A stretch of 25,126 nucleotides of DNA, taken from a bacterium (GTDB taxonomy: Bacteria > Patescibacteriota > Minisyncoccia > Moranbacterales > UBA2206). Location of the stretch: contig JAJYBE010000008.1 of the NCBI GenBank assembly GCA_021779205.1, positions 1 to 25,126 of the forward strand. Direction: 5' to 3'. The position numbers were made by a program, and so were the translations under genes. The notes under the pieces are model-generated. The model made no database searches. It worked only from the letters and a program-made list of their open reading frames with translations, and had not been told where the DNA came from. Below are positions 11,774 to 19,204 of this stretch, in pieces. Position 1 is the first letter of the stretch. Each line of letters begins with the position of its first letter.

Positions 11774-13544
11774 AAACTTCGCCATATTGGCCCATATTGA
11801 TCATGGAAAATCCACCTTGGCGGATCGAATGCTGGAAATTACCGGCACAGTTGAAGCTCGTAAGATGAAAGAACAGTTGCTTGATCAGATGGATCTTGAA
11901 CGTGAGCGGGGGATTACAATTAAGATGCAACCGGTGCGAATGGAATATGCCGGGCATATTTTAAATTTAATTGACACTCCCGGTCATGTTGATTTTGGTT
12001 ATGAAGTTTCGCGGTCGCTGGCGGCAGTGGAAGGTGCGGTGCTTCTTGTTGATGCGACAAAAGGCGTGCAGGCGCAAACCTTGGCTAATCTCTATCAAGC
12101 GATTGAGCATAATTTGGAAATTATTCCCGTGGCTAATAAAATCGATCTTCCAAATGCCGATGTAAAAAAAACCAAGGCGGAGATTATGCAAATTATTGGT
12201 TGTAAAGAAGAAGATATTTTGGAGGTTTCGGGAAAAACAGGAGAAGGAGTTGATAAGCTTTTGCAAAAAATCATAAAATTTATGCCTGCACCGATTGGAG
12301 ATGAAACAAAACCATTGCGTGCGCTTGTGTTTGATTCAAAGTATGATATTTATAAAGGAGTGCTTGCCTATGTGCGAGTGATTGACGGAGGAATTTCGGC
12401 GGAAGAAAAAATTTCAATGCTGGCAACGGGAGCAGAAAGCGATGTGATCGAAGTGGGTTATTTTAAGCCTGATTTTCAAAAAACTTCAAAATTAAAAGTA
12501 GGGGAGATTGGTTATATCGCAACTGGATTTAAAAGTGTGGAATATTGCAAAGTCGGAGATACTGTTGTGCTTTCCAAATTCAAAACGCAGGTGGAAAAAT
12601 TGCCCGGTTATCGCGAAGTCAGTCCAATGGTGTATGCGTCTTTTTATCCGACTTCCGGTGATGATTACAACTTAATGCGCGATGCATTGTCTAAGCTGAA
12701 ATTGAATGATGCGGCCTTTGTGTTTGAGCCGGAAAGTAATTTGGCGCTTGGTCGTGGTTTTCGTTGCGGTTTTTTAGGTTTATTGCATTTGGAAATTATT
12801 CAAGCGCGCTTGGAAGCGGAATTTGAAATTAGTCCGACAATTACTACGCCCGGTGTTGTCTATGAGATTCAGCTAGCTGGAAAGAGCCAAGAAAAACGCT
12901 TGAAGGTCTATTCTCCTTCGGAATTACCTGATCCTTCAGTTATTGAAGCAATTTTTGAACCCTATGTCAGTTTGGAAATAATTTCACCCTCCAGTTATCT
13001 TGGTGCGATCATGGAAACGATGAAAAATACCCGTGCCGAATATCTCGATACGGAATATCTCAACAGTGAACGAATGATTTTGAAATTCAATTGTCCGCTT
13101 ACTGATGTAATTACCAATCTGCATGATGATCTCAAAAGTGCTACTTCTGGTTATGCTTCGATGACGTATGCACTTTCGGATTATAGGGCAAATGAGCTAA
13201 TTAAATTAGACATTATCATTGCTGAAGAAAAAGTGGAAGCCTTTTCGCGAATTGTGCCAAAAATTTGGGCATTTAGCGAGGGGAAGAGGATTGTGGAAAA
13301 GCTGAAAGATTCTATTCCGCGTCAAAATTTTCAAATTGCCATTCAAGCAGCGATTGGCGGAAAGGTCTTGGCGCGTGAAACAATCAAAGCTTTTCGTAAA
13401 GATGTAATCAGCGGACTTTATGGTGGCGATATTACGCGTAAAAGAAAGCTTTTGGAAAAACAGAAAAAAGGCAAGAAAAAAATGAAAACCATTGGCAAAG
13501 TGGCCATTCCGTCGGAAGCTTTTTTGGCTGTTTTGAAAAAATAG
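11745..13544 (+). CDS. lepA: Elongation factor 4 (LepA), ribosome back-translocase GTPase
   Basis: This 599-residue translational GTPase acts on stalled or mis-translocated ribosomes. All GTPase motifs are present: G1 AHIDHGKST (16-24), G2 with RGITI (55-59), G3 DTPGHVDF (77-84), G4 NKID (131-134), and G5 in SGKTGEGV (SAK replaced by SGK). The LepA-specific C-terminus is complete: RKRKLLEKQKKGKKKMK, then VAIPSEAFLAVLKK. Length is typical. The start (MIEEKQDNIRNF) follows the family and lies inside the end of the endonuclease gene. There is no ribosome site or clear own promoter, so transcription probably comes from the upstream gene. It is the first clear housekeeping gene after the integron. 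Confidence 0.98.
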   Translation: MIEEKQDNIRNFAILAHIDHGKSTLADRMLEITGTVEARKMKEQLLDQMDLERERGITIKMQPVRMEYAGHILNLIDTPGHVDFGYEVSRSLAAVEGAVLLVDATKGVQAQTLANLYQAIEHNLEIIPVANKIDLPNADVKKTKAEIMQIIGCKEEDILEVSGKTGEGVDKLLQKIIKFMPAPIGDETKPLRALVFDSKYDIYKGVLAYVRVIDGGISAEEKISMLATGAESDVIEVGYFKPDFQKTSKLKVGEIGYIATGFKSVEYCKVGDTVVLSKFKTQVEKLPGYREVSPMVYASFYPTSGDDYNLMRDALSKLKLNDAAFVFEPESNLALGRGFRCGFLGLLHLEIIQARLEAEFEISPTITTPGVVYEIQLAGKSQEKRLKVYSPSELPDPSVIEAIFEPYVSLEIISPSSYLGAIMETMKNTRAEYLDTEYLNSERMILKFNCPLTDVITNLHDDLKSATSGYASMTYALSDYRANELIKLDIIIAEEKVEAFSRIVPKIWAFSEGKRIVEKLKDSIPRQNFQIAIQAAIGGKVLARETIKAFRKDVISGLYGGDITRKRKLLEKQKKGKKKMKTIGKVAIPSEAFLAVLKK

Positions 13545-13566
13545 TGAAAAAATTGATTGATTATTG

Positions 13567-13595
13567 TTAGATTTTAAAAAATTTGTTATTATAGT
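13567..13595 (+). promoter_or_regulatory. Weak promoter before the envelope cluster
   Basis: TATAGT (13590-13595) stands 7 bases before the ATG at 13603, with a poor -35 (TTAGAT, 13567-13572) 17 bases upstream. The spacing matches the leaderless promoters seen elsewhere in the window. Confidence 0.4.
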
Positions 13596-13602
13596 AAATA
13601 AT

Positions 13603-13722
13603 ATGAGTTTTAAAAAACGCAATAAAAAAATATATCGGATTTGGGTGGTAATTTCTATTTTAGCTGTTCTTTCAATGGTGGCTTTTACGATTGCTCCGGC
13701 GCTTTCAATGCTAGGTAAATAA
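13603..13722 (+). CDS. Small single-pass membrane protein (39 residues)
   Basis: MSFKKRNKKIYRIWVV is a basic cytoplasmic head. It is followed by about 20 hydrophobic residues (ISILAVLSMVAFTIAPALSM) and a short tail. The frame ends TAA, and the next gene's ATG begins one base after this stop, which argues for a real co-transcribed gene. Short membrane proteins of this style stand before FtsB-like genes in many Parcubacteria-type genomes, but the function is not known. A candidate -10 box is 7 bases upstream. Confidence 0.7.
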   Translation: MSFKKRNKKIYRIWVVISILAVLSMVAFTIAPALSMLGK

Positions 13723-13723
13723 T

Positions 13724-14143
13724 ATGCGGAAAAATCATCCGGACAAAAAAGAAAATTCCTGGTTAATTAGGATAATAATTTTTTTGGGTTTAGTCGCCTT
13801 GGTTTTTATTGTTTTGGCAATTTTAAAAGAAACTTATCAAAAAAAACAGATTCAAAAAAACATCAATGATTTACAAGCGGATGCAGACAGAATTCAAGGG
13901 GATAATTTGCACTTAGCCGATAAATTGAAATATTTTGAAGGAAAAGATTCTCAAGAAAAAGAAATGCGCGACAAATTGAATTTGCAAAAACCGGGAGAAA
14001 AAATGGTGGTTATTGTTCCGGGAGTGGCTGAAAAAAATGCAAACACGGATGTGAATATGGTTGAAGAAAATAAGCAGCAACAAGAGATTACCATTAAAAC
14101 ATCCAATTTGCAAAAATGGTGGAATTATTTTTTTAAATATTAA
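13724..14143 (+). CDS. FtsB/DivIC-like septum formation protein
   Basis: This 139-residue bitopic protein has a basic cytoplasmic head, one membrane helix (about 15-37, IRIIIFLGLVALVFIVLAIL), and then a coiled coil (QKKQIQKNINDLQADADRIQ, about 43-75). The short DivIC-type motif that follows has RDKLNLQKPGEKMVVIVPG. In the divisome such proteins join FtsL and FtsQ/DivIB and link to peptidoglycan synthesis. The C-terminal tail is lysine- and glutamine-rich and longer than the minimal family. It lies directly after the small membrane protein and before a foldase, a common envelope grouping. Confidence 0.82.
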   Translation: MRKNHPDKKENSWLIRIIIFLGLVALVFIVLAILKETYQKKQIQKNINDLQADADRIQGDNLHLADKLKYFEGKDSQEKEMRDKLNLQKPGEKMVVIVPGVAEKNANTDVNMVEENKQQQEITIKTSNLQKWWNYFFKY

Positions 14144-14167
14144 AATTAAAAAGACTGAATTTGTTTT

Positions 14168-15220
14168 ATGCAAAAAAATAGTAATGACAGAAAAATAAAA
14201 ATACAAACAGTCATGATCGGGCTGATGATTTTTTTCGCATTTTATTTGATAATCATTTCCGTGCTTATTTATGCATTTAATAGCGATAATAAAATAGTGG
14301 TAAAAACAGCTGAATATATTCCATATCCTGTTGCCGAATGGGGTGGTGTAAATTTTATTTCAGTCGGTAAGTTGAGAGATAACTTAAATTCTGCTAAAAT
14401 GTTTTATGAGAATCAAGATTTTTCCAATTTGGGAATTAAAATTGATTTCAATTCAGATGATGGAAAAAAGAAGCTGGCAATCAAAGAAAAAAATGTGCTC
14501 AATAAATTAATTGAAAATAAATTAATTGAAAATGAAGCAAAAAAACGAGGAATTGTGGTTAGTTCGACGAGTATTGCGCAAAATGTTTCTCAAAAAATGA
14601 AAGAATATGGCAGTGAAACATTTTTAAAAAATAATTTATTAAAATTGTATGGTTGGAATTTATCCGATTTTGAAGAAAATATTGTTAAGCCGGATATGTA
14701 TAGATCCGCTTTAATTGCCAATTTGAATGAAACTGATCCGGGAAATGTTTCCGCTAAGAATAAAATTTCTGCCGCACTAAGTGAATTAAAAAGTGGAAAG
14801 GATTTTGAAACGGTGGCAAAAGGGTATTCGGAAGGAGGAAGTGCTTCTGACGGTGGAGACTTGGGTTGGCTTAGCGCGAAAGAAATGTTGTATGAAATGG
14901 TGTCGCCAGTTTTTGCCATAAAAAAAGGAGAATATAGTGATATTATTAAAAGCAGGCTTGGCTACCATATTGTGAAAGTTGAAGATCAGAGAAATGAAAA
15001 TGGAATAGAAGAATTGAAACTCAAACAAATTTTTATAAGAACAACGAGTTTCTCCGATTGGCTGGCTGACTATGAAAAAAATGTAAATATTCATATTTTT
15101 TCCAGAGATTTTTATTGGAACAAAAATAACGGACAAGTTGAATTTAAAAATAATGATTTAAAAAATTTCGAAGATAATCTGATGAAAAATTCTCCCGGAG
15201 ATATATCTGTTTTATTATAA
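14168..15220 (+). CDS. Parvulin-type peptidyl-prolyl isomerase, membrane-anchored (PrsA/SurA-like)
   Basis: A 350-residue extracytoplasmic foldase. An N-terminal membrane anchor (about 15-37, VMIGLMIFFAFYLIIISVLI) carries a SurA/PrsA N-domain with the typical LNKLIENKLIENEAKKRGI. A rotamase domain follows (about 200-275), with ISAALSELKSGKDFETVAKG, YSEGGSASDGGDLGWL and IIKSRLGYHIVKVED. The C-terminal 70 residues are not recognised. It should assist folding of secreted proteins outside the membrane. It lies between the FtsB-like gene and a ferredoxin gene, co-directional. There is no ribosome site, and a potential -10 (TATAAT, 15216-15221) overlaps its stop and may serve the ferredoxin. Confidence 0.9.
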   Translation: MQKNSNDRKIKIQTVMIGLMIFFAFYLIIISVLIYAFNSDNKIVVKTAEYIPYPVAEWGGVNFISVGKLRDNLNSAKMFYENQDFSNLGIKIDFNSDDGKKKLAIKEKNVLNKLIENKLIENEAKKRGIVVSSTSIAQNVSQKMKEYGSETFLKNNLLKLYGWNLSDFEENIVKPDMYRSALIANLNETDPGNVSAKNKISAALSELKSGKDFETVAKGYSEGGSASDGGDLGWLSAKEMLYEMVSPVFAIKKGEYSDIIKSRLGYHIVKVEDQRNENGIEELKLKQIFIRTTSFSDWLADYEKNVNIHIFSRDFYWNKNNGQVEFKNNDLKNFEDNLMKNSPGDISVLL

Positions 15221-15249
15221 TAGCTAATTTTTTAATTTTTTTAACAAAT

Positions 15250-15432
15250 ATGTCAAAAGCACATGTTGATGAAGATATTTGCATCGGTTGTGGAACCTGC
15301 GAATCTCTTTGTCCGGAAGTTTTTAAGGTGGAAGATGGAAAGTCGCATGTTATTACTGACGATTGCGGTGAATGCGATTGTCAGAATGTGGTTGATAGTT
15401 GTCCGGTAAGTGCGATTTCTATGGAAGAGTAG
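15250..15432 (+). CDS. Small [4Fe-4S] ferredoxin
   Basis: This 60-residue acidic electron carrier has CIGCGTCESLCP with Cys11, Cys14, Cys17 and Cys21. At the C-terminus are Cys39, Cys42, Cys44 and Cys51 in CGECDCQNVVDSCPVSAI. The CxxCxxC plus SCP pattern supplies the ligands of one cubane cluster, as in Thermotoga-type ferredoxins. The extra cysteines could form a disulfide or a second, less regular site. No partner oxidoreductase is in the window. It follows the foldase gene by 29 bases. Confidence 0.92.
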   Translation: MSKAHVDEDICIGCGTCESLCPEVFKVEDGKSHVITDDCGECDCQNVVDSCPVSAISMEE

Positions 15433-15453
15433 GGGGCGGTTGGAAAATTTTTT

Positions 15454-15477
15454 CTGTTCTTTTTTATAAAAGAACAG
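15454..15477. promoter_or_regulatory. Perfect 10-bp inverted repeat between ferredoxin and htrA
   Basis: CTGTTCTTTT and AAAAGAACAG are separated by TTAT. It can form a hairpin, but no U-tract follows on the + strand. It may be a regulator site or a weak transcription stop. It lies 24 bases before the HtrA start. Confidence 0.4.
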
Positions 15478-15500
15478 GCATAATAAGTTCAAAAAAATAT

Positions 15501-16874
15501 ATGGAAAATTTAGAAAGCACTTCTCATAATTTGCCAAATGAGAATAATAATGGTGAAAAAAAACACAATAAAATCAGCCATTCTCGGCACAATAGGGGAT
15601 ATTTTATTTTTTTGTTTTTAGGTGTTATATTCATATCTTCTTTATTTGGATCGATTTTTGGCTTTATGGCAAGTGGTTTTGGTAATAAATTTTTTGGAAA
15701 TCTGGAACAACGGTTTCCCACTTTTTTTCATAATCAGCTAAATAATAATAGCTCGTCTGCGGTAAAAGAAAATTCGGCTGCATTGCGAGAAAAAATCGTC
15801 GAGGAGGATTCTGCAGTGATTGATGTGGTTAAAAAATCATCTCCGGCAGTAGTTAGCATTGTGGTGAGTAAGGATATTTCTAAATTGCAAAATAATATTT
15901 TTGATCCCTTTGGTTTGTTTGATAATGGATCGGGATTATCAGATAATTCCGGTTCCGGTTCTGCTAACCAAAATCAAAATAATTCCGGTCAAAATGGAGC
16001 ACAAAAAGAGAAAATCGGAGGAGGAACTGGATTTATTATCACAGCCAATGGAATGATTGTAACAAATAAACATGTGGTTTCAGACGCAACGGCCGATTAT
16101 ACCGTAATGACAAACGATGGAAAGGAATATCCGGCAAAAGTTCTCGCAAGAGATCCTGTGAATGATATGGCGGTGATAAAAATTGACGGATCAAATTTTC
16201 CTGTTTTGAGTTTTGGCGATTCCAATTCTTTAAATATCGGCCAAACGGTAATCGCAATCGGTAACTCTCTCGGAGAATTTTCCAATACGGTCAGCAAGGG
16301 GATTATTTCCGGATTGAAAAGAAACTTGACTGCCGGAGGAGGTTTTGGCGATTCTGAAAAATTAACAAATATTATCCAAACAGATGCGGCGATTAATCCG
16401 GGAAATTCCGGCGGACCACTTTTGGATATTAACGGACAAGTAGTCGGAATTAATGTGGCAATGGCACAAGGTGCGCAAAATGTCGGGTTTGCGCTACCGA
16501 TTTCACAAGTGGAAAAAATGATTGAACAAATAAAAACAACGGGAAAAATCTCCATTCCATATTTAGGTGTTCGCTATATTCCAGTTGATGCTAATTTGCA
16601 AAAACAAATCAATCTACCTTTTAATTATGGCGTGTTGGTTTTGAGGGGGCAAAATATAACTGATTTTGCCGTAATTCCTGGTTCTCCGGCTGATAAGGCG
16701 GGGATTGTGGAGAATGATGTCATTTTGGAAATAAATGGCATTAAAATTGATGATAAAAACAGTCTGACGGATTTAGTTTCCAATGCTAATGTCGGCGATG
16801 AAGTAACTTTGAAAGTTTGGCATAAAGGAGATGTGAAAGAAATTAAGGTAAAGTTGGAAGAAAGAAAAAATTAA
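15501..16874 (+). CDS. HtrA/DegP-family serine protease with PDZ domain (active)
   Basis: A 457-residue membrane-anchored protease that degrades or senses misfolded proteins outside the membrane. A hydrophilic, asparagine-rich head is followed by a membrane helix (about 33-56). A trypsin-like domain carries the full triad: His191 in VTNKHVVSD, Asp222 in NDMAVIKI and Ser303 in NPGNSGGPL. One PDZ domain (about 350-455) contains YLGVRYIP and GSPADKAGIVENDVILEING. The ATG at 15501 (MENLESTSHN) is chosen because an upstream frame would start inside the ferredoxin gene. It is followed by a membrane protein gene after 7 bases, then by a catalytically dead paralogue. Confidence 0.95.
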   Translation: MENLESTSHNLPNENNNGEKKHNKISHSRHNRGYFIFLFLGVIFISSLFGSIFGFMASGFGNKFFGNLEQRFPTFFHNQLNNNSSSAVKENSAALREKIVEEDSAVIDVVKKSSPAVVSIVVSKDISKLQNNIFDPFGLFDNGSGLSDNSGSGSANQNQNNSGQNGAQKEKIGGGTGFIITANGMIVTNKHVVSDATADYTVMTNDGKEYPAKVLARDPVNDMAVIKIDGSNFPVLSFGDSNSLNIGQTVIAIGNSLGEFSNTVSKGIISGLKRNLTAGGGFGDSEKLTNIIQTDAAINPGNSGGPLLDINGQVVGINVAMAQGAQNVGFALPISQVEKMIEQIKTTGKISIPYLGVRYIPVDANLQKQINLPFNYGVLVLRGQNITDFAVIPGSPADKAGIVENDVILEINGIKIDDKNSLTDLVSNANVGDEVTLKVWHKGDVKEIKVKLEERKN

Positions 16875-16881
16875 AAAAATT

Positions 16882-17634
16882 ATGTTTTTAAAGTTGCGCC
16901 CATTTTTCTATAGTTTGTTGTTTTTGCTTTTTTTGGAAATTATTTCGTATGTGCACAACAACAGTAATCAAGTTTTTTTCTTTTCTTTTCTGTTGCTTTT
17001 ATTTTCTTTGCGCGAAGGGAAAATTATTGGAAAAAAATGGAGATTTTCGGTTTTGCCTGTTCTTTTTACCCTATCGTCAATAGCGCTTTTATATTTGATA
17101 GGAATTTTTTATGAGCGTCAAGTTTTTATTTTGTTAGCAAGCATGATGCACTACTTGGCTGTTTTTGGCGCCTATCGATTGGGAAATTATGAAAAAGATC
17201 AGACAGCCAAGGGGATGAATATGGCAGCCACTTCAACAACGATTTTTTTTGCTTATGCCGGATCCTATGGTCTTTATTTGAATTTTTTAGTCCCACTTTA
17301 CATTTTGATGCTGGCGTATTTTTTTATCACTCTTTTTGTGAGTTATCAGTATTTTTCCATAATCGTTAAGGATGATAAGAAAAATACGGCTTGGCTTTAT
17401 AGCTTTGTTTTAGGCTTGTCTATGGCGGAATTTTCCTGGTCAATAAATTTTTGGCCGTTTGGTTATTTGACCACGGGAGTAATTGCTCTTATACTCTACT
17501 ATATGCTTTGGGATGTTGTGCAAAGCTATTTTTTGGGAATTTTAAACAAAAAAAGGATGTTGTTTGGGGCGGTATTTTTTTCTTGCTTGATAGTGATTAT
17601 TTTGCTCACTTCAAAATGGACGCCGGCCATTTAA
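16882..17634 (+). CDS. Polytopic membrane protein of unknown function
   Basis: A 250-residue integral membrane protein with about seven to eight predicted helices, for example FYSLLFLLFLEIISYV, QVFFFSFLLLLFSL, LFTLSSIALLYLIGI, and a last helix MLFGAVFFSCLIVIILLTS. Short loops carry a few charged residues. I do not recognise a family. Being placed between two HtrA-like genes with only 7 and 21 base gaps, it is probably in the same operon and may be a partner or client in envelope quality control; this is inference from position. Confidence 0.8.
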   Translation: MFLKLRPFFYSLLFLLFLEIISYVHNNSNQVFFFSFLLLLFSLREGKIIGKKWRFSVLPVLFTLSSIALLYLIGIFYERQVFILLASMMHYLAVFGAYRLGNYEKDQTAKGMNMAATSTTIFFAYAGSYGLYLNFLVPLYILMLAYFFITLFVSYQYFSIIVKDDKKNTAWLYSFVLGLSMAEFSWSINFWPFGYLTTGVIALILYYMLWDVVQSYFLGILNKKRMLFGAVFFSCLIVIILLTSKWTPAI

Positions 17635-17655
17635 TTTTTTATTTTTTAAAATATT

Positions 17656-18804
17656 ATGAGTAAGATGAGAAAGATTTTTTTTATCTTGGTTATTGTTCTT
17701 GTTAGCGCATTGAGTGGAATAATTGCCAATCAATATGTATTTCCTTATTTGGCAACAATTAAGTTTTTTTCAAAATATTCTTTTTTCAAAAAAACAACCA
17801 ATGATGTAACGGTTATCAATAAAACAGAGCAGGTCTATGTCAAAGATGATACTTCGGTGGGAAAAATTGCCGCGCCGGTAATCTCTTCTGTTGTGAATAT
17901 AATTTCTACTGAAACTGTTGCAGAAAAAAAAGGTCAAGCAGTTACTTTGCCAATCAGTAAGAATGGAACCGGTGTTATTGCGACTAGCGACGGATTGGTT
18001 ATGACCTATTTAAACGCAATTTTACCTCAAAATGCCAATTATAAAGTTATAACGAATGATAATAATATTTATGATGCGACGCTTTTGGATATCGATTCGT
18101 ATAGTAATTTGGCTTTTCTCAAAATAAACGCTAGTAATCTTTCCGCAGTTTCTTTTGGAAATTCTGATGATGCGGTTATTGGAGAGCGAGTGATTGCTAT
18201 AGGCAATACTTCTGGCATATATGATTCATTTTTTGCGACGGGAATTTTGAATCGATTTAATTATGAATATAATTTATCTGATAAAACAATTGCATCTTCA
18301 GAAAAAATGGAAGGAGTTTTTGAAGCAGATTTAACTCGAAAAGCCGATTTTGTTGGCGGACCGCTTATTGATTATTCCGGACAAATGATTGGATTGACCG
18401 GTGAAAATGATCGTGATGGAAAAATATTTTTCTTTCAAATTCCTTCCAATAAAATTAAAAATGTCCTAGCCAAAGAAATTAATAAAACAATAGCTAATAA
18501 TTCAACGTTGGGAATTTATTATTTACCAATCACGAAAACATATGCGTTATTGAATAACTTAGCTGTGCAAAATGGTGCAGTGGTTTATTCCCCTTCTACG
18601 CAACAAGGCTTGGCAATTATTGCCAATTCTCCAGCTGCCGATGCGGGACTTAAGCTTGGTGATATTATAACTGCTGTTTCCGGAGATAAAATAACAGACA
18701 GTCAAACACTTCCTGATTTACTATATAAACACAATAAAGGAGAAAAAATTGAACTAACTATCTTGCGCAATTCTCAAGAAACGAAGATTAACGTTCAGCT
18801 CTAA
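17656..18804 (+). CDS. HtrA-like protein lacking the catalytic triad (pseudoprotease)
   Basis: A 382-residue paralogue of the upstream HtrA: an N-terminal membrane helix (about 6-25), a trypsin-like domain and one PDZ domain (about 285-380, with GLAIIANSPAADAGLKLGD). Aligned by eye, the three catalytic positions are all replaced. His becomes Asn120 in VMTYLNAI, Asp becomes Asn151 in SNLAFLKI, and Ser becomes Val233 in ADFVGGPL. The surrounding fold residues (GGPL, VIAIGN, SFGNS) are kept, so it looks maintained rather than decaying. A scaffold, adaptor or regulator role for the active HtrA is likely. It converges on the next gene with a 17-base overlap. Confidence 0.93.
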   Translation: MSKMRKIFFILVIVLVSALSGIIANQYVFPYLATIKFFSKYSFFKKTTNDVTVINKTEQVYVKDDTSVGKIAAPVISSVVNIISTETVAEKKGQAVTLPISKNGTGVIATSDGLVMTYLNAILPQNANYKVITNDNNIYDATLLDIDSYSNLAFLKINASNLSAVSFGNSDDAVIGERVIAIGNTSGIYDSFFATGILNRFNYEYNLSDKTIASSEKMEGVFEADLTRKADFVGGPLIDYSGQMIGLTGENDRDGKIFFFQIPSNKIKNVLAKEINKTIANNSTLGIYYLPITKTYALLNNLAVQNGAVVYSPSTQQGLAIIANSPAADAGLKLGDIITAVSGDKITDSQTLPDLLYKHNKGEKIELTILRNSQETKINVQL

Positions 18805-19204
18805 GGATAATGCGATAAAAGAGAAAAAGTAAATAAAGCATTCCAGATATAATCAATAAATTTTCCCAAAGTGGAAATTTTAGTATTGAGCTGCCCAAAA
18901 GTAAAATTATAAGCACCACTAAAAAGGGGATTGATTTTTTTTTGCGAATTGAAATTATTGAATAATGCAGATCGAGTTTTTCTCCAATCTTTCCAATTGC
19001 TACCAATACAATAAGTAGCATTAAGACAAGAGAGGTGATATTTAAGTGTGAAGACAAAAAATTTGGTAAAAATCCTTCTGTGATTGTCAGGCAGGAAAAT
19101 AAGAAAAGTAAAATAAAAGCCATGTCATAAAGAAGCTTATAAATAAGCAACAAATTTTGTTTATGCTTCAGACTTTTGACAAAATGAGTCATTTTATTTT
19201 TCAT
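18788..19204 (-). CDS. Small four-helix membrane protein
   Basis: A 138-residue protein with four predicted membrane helices (for example MAFILLFLFSCLTI, LVLMLLIVLVAIG, FLVVLIILLLGSSIL, LLIISGMLYLLFLFYRII) and a basic N-terminus. No family is recognised. Its start ATG overlaps the stop of the upstream gene (ATGA, 19201-19204), indicating translational coupling with the 446-residue protein. Its 3' end overlaps that of the pseudo-HtrA gene convergently. Confidence 0.8.
   Translation of the reverse strand: MKNKMTHFVKSLKHKQNLLLIYKLLYDMAFILLFLFSCLTITEGFLPNFLSSHLNITSLVLMLLIVLVAIGKIGEKLDLHYSIISIRKKKSIPFLVVLIILLLGSSILKFPLWENLLIISGMLYLLFLFYRIILRAER

Noticed and set aside
15454..15477. LexA box
   Set aside because: The CTGT...ACAG half sites are 16 bases apart and do not fit known LexA spacing.
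15399..15500. N-terminal extension of HtrA into the ferredoxin gene
   Set aside because: The extension has no protease-family likeness and overlaps a real gene; the ATG at 15501 gives a normal head and membrane helix.
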